From Streptomyces sp. Ru72 (GTDB taxonomy: Bacteria > Actinomycetota > Actinomycetes > Streptomycetales > Streptomycetaceae), in the NCBI RefSeq assembly GCF_002920635.1, contig NZ_PQSR01000076.1, positions 1-36,667 of the forward strand: a stretch of DNA of 36,667 nt, written 5' to 3'. This document shows, in pieces, positions 32,866 through 36,667 of the stretch (positions are counted from its first letter, which is position 1; each line of letters begins with the position of its first letter). Position numbers and translations under genes: made by a program. Below the pieces are notes generated by a model, which searched no databases, was not told where the DNA came from, and saw only the letters and a list, made by a program, of their open reading frames with translations.

Positions 32866-32899
32866 GAGGGCATGGTACCGAGCTGCACCCCTAGCGCTC

Positions 32900-32922
32900 A
32901 ACAGTAGAACTGTTCTACAGTT
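32900..32922. promoter_or_regulatory. Nested palindromic operator for the FadR-type regulator
   Basis: Three perfect dyads overlap: AACAGT-AGA-ACTGTT (32900-32914), GTAGAAC-T-GTTCTAC (32904-32918) and AACTGT-TCT-ACAGTT (32908-32922). The element lies 35 nt upstream of the regulator start and about 235 nt upstream of the permease. FadR-type proteins bind short dyads of this size. The nesting could allow two registers or two dimers. Confidence 0.7.
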
Positions 32923-33156
32923 TGGCCCGCGGCGGCCTTCCGTTCACTCGAAAAGGATGCCCGGGACGGCCTCTCGGCAACGGTCACAGCGGCGCATGTG
33001 TCGTCTCCCGCTCAGGTGAACCCGCTGGGCGCCCCACACACGCACATACCGCGCATCGCACACGAACACAACGGCGCCACTCCCGCGCATGCGACCCCTC
33101 ACTGAACGTCGCATCCGCGACCCACCGGCAACGACGCCGCAGAAAGGCTCAGACAC
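32923..33156 (+). promoter_or_regulatory. Long leader region of the permease operon
   Basis: A 234-nt stretch between the operator and the permease start with no supported gene. It is rich in short repeats of CGC and CAC but has no riboswitch I can recognise. The promoter for the operon should lie near its left end, next to the operator. Confidence 0.3.
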
Positions 33157-34545
33157 GTGCAAACGACTCCCGAACTCGCCCCAGAGCTCACCCAGCCCGA
33201 CGCGCCAAGAACTCTCAGACAGCGACACGTCCGGATGATCGCCCTCGGTGGCATCGTCGGAGCCAGCCTCTTCGTCGGCAGCGGAGCCGTCATCCACGCC
33301 GTGGGACCGGCCAGCATCCTCTCCTACGCTCTGGGCGGGCTCCTGGTCATCCTCGTCATGCGGATGCTGGGGGAAATGGCCACCGCCTCGCCTGCGCTCG
33401 GGTCGTTCATGGAATACGCCCGCGCATCGCTCGGCGGCTGGGCCGGCTACACGATCGGCTGGCTGTACTGGTACTTCTGGGTGGGCGTCGTGGCGTTCGA
33501 GGCGGTCGCCGGCGCCAAACTGCTCATGCTGTGGATCCCAGGCGTACCCCAATGGGTCTTCTCGCTGATCCTGATGACGCTGCTCACCGCCTCGAACCTC
33601 GTGTCCACGCGCTCGTTCGGTGAGACCGAGTTCTGGCTGGCATCCATCAAGATCGTCACGATCGTCGTCTTCCTCCTCGCCGGCACCCTCTTCGCTCTCG
33701 GGATCTGGCCCGGATCGAAGATGTCGGTCGGAAACGTCACCGCGGGCGGCTTCGCTCCCCACGGCGTGTCAGCGATCCTCCACGGCATCGTGATGGTGAT
33801 CTTCGCCTACGTCGGCACGGAGATCGTGACCATCGCGGCGGCGGAGTCGGCGGATCCGGTGACATCGGTGGTCAAGGCGACCTCCTCCACGGTCTGGCGT
33901 GTGATCATCTTCTACGTCGGCTCGGTGACGCTGCTGGTGATGATCACCCCGTGGGACCGGATCCCGACCCAGACCAGCCCGTATGCGGCCGCCTTCGGCA
34001 AGATGGGCATTCCCGCCGCGAGCACCATCATCAGTGTGGTCGTCCTCACCTCGGTGCTGTCCGTCCTGAACTCCGGCCTGTACACAGCTTCGAGGATGCT
34101 GTTCGCGCTCCAGCGCAACAACTGGGCACCGAGATGGGTTGCCGACCGCAGCCGGAAGGGAACGCCCTGGAAGGCCATTCTGGCCTGTACGTCCGCCGGC
34201 TATGTGGCCGTCATCATGAGCTACGTTGCGCCGGACACCGTTTTCGACTTCATCATCAACTCAGCGGGCGCCGTGGGCCTGTTCGTCTACGCGATCATCG
34301 CCGGATCACAGCTGCGCATGCGGCGGCAGCTCGAGCGGGAGGCCCCCGAGCGGCTCAAGCTGCGCATGTGGGGCTATCCGTACCTCAGTTGGATCACCCT
34401 GGCCGGCATCCTGGTCGTAGTGAGCTCCATGCTGCTGGTTCCGGACGCCCGCTCGCAGCTCTATCTCAGCGTCCTCAGCCTGGCGGTCATCCTCCTCACC
34501 TACCTGATCGTGCACTACGTGCAGCGAACCGGTGCACGTCGCTGA
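33157..34545 (+). CDS. Amino acid permease (APC family, GABA permease-like)
   Basis: A 462-residue membrane protein with 12 predicted segments. RHVRMIALGGIVGASLFVGS is the APC signature at the first segment, with GEMATASPALGSFMEYARAS following. The nearest well-known members carry gamma-aminobutyrate, aromatic or basic amino acids by proton symport. The start is GTG 33157 with GAAAGG about 9 nt upstream. It is followed on the same strand by an SDR gene and a class III aminotransferase gene, so imported substrate is probably an omega-amino acid or amine (inference). Under FadR-type control. Confidence 0.85.
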   Translation: MQTTPELAPELTQPDAPRTLRQRHVRMIALGGIVGASLFVGSGAVIHAVGPASILSYALGGLLVILVMRMLGEMATASPALGSFMEYARASLGGWAGYTIGWLYWYFWVGVVAFEAVAGAKLLMLWIPGVPQWVFSLILMTLLTASNLVSTRSFGETEFWLASIKIVTIVVFLLAGTLFALGIWPGSKMSVGNVTAGGFAPHGVSAILHGIVMVIFAYVGTEIVTIAAAESADPVTSVVKATSSTVWRVIIFYVGSVTLLVMITPWDRIPTQTSPYAAAFGKMGIPAASTIISVVVLTSVLSVLNSGLYTASRMLFALQRNNWAPRWVADRSRKGTPWKAILACTSAGYVAVIMSYVAPDTVFDFIINSAGAVGLFVYAIIAGSQLRMRRQLEREAPERLKLRMWGYPYLSWITLAGILVVVSSMLLVPDARSQLYLSVLSLAVILLTYLIVHYVQRTGARR

Positions 34546-34715
34546 CGATCACCCGCAGCGGAAACCGTCTGCCTCACCGCCCACCGTGCGGCGCCCTCGC
34601 CGCGGTCCGACGCACGGCGGCGCCACGGCCGCAAACCTCTGGGCCGTTCCGAGCCGAGGAGCGTCGCAACACGGCTGTGGACCCCACGTCCCGACGAACT
34701 GATGGAGAAACGGGC

Positions 34716-35477
34716 ATGACCCACCTACCCATGCCGCAACGGGTGGCTGTCGTCACGGGTGCGACCTCCGGGATAGGAGCCGAGGCTGCCCGGTGGCTCC
34801 ACCAGGACGGTTTCGCTGTCCTCCTCACCGGCCGTTGCAGCGAACGAGGTGAGGCAGTGGCTCGCGAACTCGGCTCCGGCGCAGCCTGCTTCGTCCCGGC
34901 CGACCTCACCCGGGACGGAGAGCCCGACCGCCTGCTGGACTGTGCCCTCGACCGGTTCGGGAGGGTCGATGCGGTGGTGAACAACGCAGCAGCCGACCAC
35001 ACCGGAGAACTGCTGGACGTCCCGACCGAGGAGATCCGCGACACCTTCGAGATCAACACGTTCGCCGCGATCGCCGTTCTCCAGGCAGCGGGACGCGCCA
35101 TGCGGCAGTCGGGCGGCAGCATCATCAACGTCACCTCCCGGCTGGCCACGGTCGGAGTCCCCACGATGAGCGTCTACAGCGCCAGCAAAGGTGCGATGAA
35201 GGCGCTGACAGCCGCGGCCGCAGTGGAACTCGCGCCGTACGACATCCGTGTCAACGCCGTGGCACCCGGCATGACCCGCACCCCGCTGTACGAGGCCTGG
35301 CTGCGCTCCCACAAGGATCCCGAAGCGCTCGCCCGCAGAGTGGCCGACGGCATTCCGCTCGGCCGGCCGGCCACCCCGCAGGACGTCGCAGCCGCCATCG
35401 CGTTCCTGGCCTCACCCGGCGCCGCCTACATCACCGGCATCACCCTTCCCGTCGACGGCGGTTACACCGCCCAGTGA
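34716..35477 (+). CDS. Short-chain dehydrogenase/reductase (classical SDR)
   Basis: A 253-residue enzyme. TGATSGIG (14-21) binds NAD(P), NNAA follows strand four (89-92), and the catalytic triad is S141, Y154 and K158 in YSASK. The C-terminal VDGGYTAQ is the usual SDR ending. The start is ATG 34716 with GGAGAAACGGGC upstream. It lies 170 nt after the permease and 25 nt before the aminotransferase. It may reduce or oxidise the semialdehyde or ketone formed by the aminotransferase (inference). Confidence 0.85.
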   Translation: MTHLPMPQRVAVVTGATSGIGAEAARWLHQDGFAVLLTGRCSERGEAVARELGSGAACFVPADLTRDGEPDRLLDCALDRFGRVDAVVNNAAADHTGELLDVPTEEIRDTFEINTFAAIAVLQAAGRAMRQSGGSIINVTSRLATVGVPTMSVYSASKGAMKALTAAAAVELAPYDIRVNAVAPGMTRTPLYEAWLRSHKDPEALARRVADGIPLGRPATPQDVAAAIAFLASPGAAYITGITLPVDGGYTAQ

Positions 35478-35502
35478 CTTGCACATACCCAGGGGAACAG
35501 TC

Positions 35503-36667
35503 ATGTCCAACAAGAACCCATCCGTGCTGACCGGGCCCGCTCTCTGGAGCGCCCAGGCTCACCTCCCGTCCGTTCTAGGACGCCAACTGACGGTCGATCG
35601 CGCCGAAGGCAGCTATGTGTTCACCACCGAGGGGCGCCGTCTGTTCGACGGCACGGCCGGTCTGTGGCACGCGAACGTCGGTCACTCCCGCCCCGAGCTG
35701 GCCGAGGCCGCCTACGAGCAGATGCGGCGTCTGGAGACGTACCACATCTTCGGCCGCTACCTGAACGACCGCGCTGTGGAGCTGGCCGAGCGCCTGGCGG
35801 CCCTGTCGCCCGTCACGAACCCCAAGGTCATCCTCAACAGCGGCGGCTCCGACGCCATCGACGTCGCCTGCAAGCTCGCCCGGCGCCACTGGCAGCGCGA
35901 GGGCCGCACCACCAAAACCGTGATCCTCAGTCGCGAGTTCGCCTACCACGGCCTGCACGCCTACGGCACGAGCATCGCCGGCCTGGACTTCAACCGCGTC
36001 GGCTACGGCACCGATTCCCTCGTGCCGGAGACCGCCCGCGTCTCCACGTACGACATCGCCGCCGTCGAGCGGACCGTGCAGGAGATCGGCGCGGAGCGCA
36101 TCGCGGCGATCGTGGCCGAACCCGTCCAGGGCACCGGCGGCGTCAACCCGCCCGTCCCCGGCTACCTGGAGGGCCTGCAGCGCATCTGCCGGGAGAACGA
36201 CATCCTTCTGATCGTCGACGAGGTCATCACCGGTTTCGGCCGTACGGGCCACATGTTCGCCAGTGAGCGGTACGGCCTGCGACCCGACCTGATCACCTTT
36301 GCCAAGGGCGTCACGTCCGGATACGCACCGCTGGGCGGCGTGCTCGTCGCGCCCCACATCTGGGAGCCGTTCTACCGTGATTCCTCCGACACTCCCGTCT
36401 TCCGCCACGGTGCCACCTATGCCGGGCATGCCACCGCCTCCGCCGTCGCTCTGCGCAACCTCGACATCCTCGAAGAGGACAAGCTGCTTCCTCGAGTGAA
36501 CGAGCTGGAGCAGCTGCTCGCCCGCGAACTGCACGGCCTCACGGCCCGGGCAGCGGTCGTCGAGACGCGTGTGGCCGGTTTCCTGGGCGGCATCACGCTC
36601 GCGGACGGCGTCAGCGCGGAAGCGGTCACCGACGAACTCGTCGAGCACGGTTTCATCACTCGTCCGC
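35503..36667 (+). CDS. Class III PLP-dependent aminotransferase, 3' end outside the window
   Basis: The first 388 codons of an omega-aminotransferase. LNSGGSDAID (111-120) is the phosphate-binding turn, IVDEVITGFGRTG (237-249) contains D239 that contacts the pyridinium nitrogen, and K268 in FAKG is the Schiff-base lysine. The family transfers amino groups from omega-amino acids, beta-alanine or diamines to pyruvate or 2-oxoglutarate. ATG 35503 follows AGGGGAAC. The enzyme normally runs to about 430-460 residues, so roughly 50-70 are missing beyond the window. It is the third gene of the permease operon. Confidence 0.85.
   Translation, partial: MSNKNPSVLTGPALWSAQAHLPSVLGRQLTVDRAEGSYVFTTEGRRLFDGTAGLWHANVGHSRPELAEAAYEQMRRLETYHIFGRYLNDRAVELAERLAALSPVTNPKVILNSGGSDAIDVACKLARRHWQREGRTTKTVILSREFAYHGLHAYGTSIAGLDFNRVGYGTDSLVPETARVSTYDIAAVERTVQEIGAERIAAIVAEPVQGTGGVNPPVPGYLEGLQRICRENDILLIVDEVITGFGRTGHMFASERYGLRPDLITFAKGVTSGYAPLGGVLVAPHIWEPFYRDSSDTPVFRHGATYAGHATASAVALRNLDILEEDKLLPRVNELEQLLARELHGLTARAAVVETRVAGFLGGITLADGVSAEAVTDELVEHGFITRP

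Overview
The window looks like chromosomal DNA of a high-GC actinomycete, most likely Streptomyces or a close relative. Coding regions have strong G/C preference at third codon positions, GTG and TTG starts are common, Shine-Dalgarno sites are GGAGG-like, and there is a mycothiol-dependent-type enzyme family, two ECF sigma factors of types common in streptomycetes, and many one-component regulators. No rRNA, tRNA, CRISPR array, phage module or biosynthetic megasynthase was seen. The mix of small accessory operons, singletons and decayed genes suits a chromosome arm or other accessory region (inference).

Layout. 1-5000: Gfo/Idh/MocA oxidoreductase; two DUF1990 proteins on opposite strands around a short AT-rich region with a palindrome; a seven-repeat RCC1-like propeller; a phosphotransferase. 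5100-9260: frameshifted TetR remnant; LysR regulator divergent from a dehydrogenase fused to an NTF2-like domain, with a clean T-N11-A site between them; globin remnant; stand-alone AICAR transformylase. 9260-12370: DHA2-type exporter and a secreted GH3 lipoprotein, convergent. 12878-16625: HxlR-peroxiredoxin fusion divergent from an MFS transporter, then a second MFS gene. 16900-18430: HEAT-repeat protein cut at its 3' end beside IS5-like and IS110-like transposase scraps, then a maleylpyruvate-isomerase-fold enzyme. 18806-22111: SnoaL-tailed ECF sigma factor, RibD/DHFR-like reductase and EthD protein, followed by an SRPBCC-ArsR-SRPBCC operon whose promoter is bracketed by two identical operators. 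22240-24578: GlxA-type regulator divergent from an ABM-domain protein, and a leucine-rich-repeat protein. 24600-27740: TetR and GNAT scraps, an ECF42-type sigma factor coupled to its DGPF/YCII partner, a tandem-YCII protein and an NTF2-like fragment. 28011-31185: PLP-dependent decarboxylase downstream of a broken FAA-hydrolase-like gene, a MarR regulator with three matching operator-like sites, and a glutamine amidotransferase pseudogene with an in-frame stop. 31294-36667: orphan CoxM-like FAD-domain protein; FadR-type regulator with a nested palindromic operator; and a permease-SDR-class III aminotransferase operon cut by the window edge.

How the genes work together. The recurring theme is one-component regulation of small enzyme or transporter units: LysR, HxlR, ArsR, GlxA, MarR and FadR genes each sit beside their probable targets, and four have convincing dyad operators. 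The 3' end reads as an amino-acid or amine uptake and catabolism operon under FadR-type control. The ECF42/YCII pair and the SnoaL-tailed ECF factor are two separate sigma modules. I do not see a clearly new multi-gene system. The most original items are the domain fusions, the operator architectures and the number of genes caught in decay.
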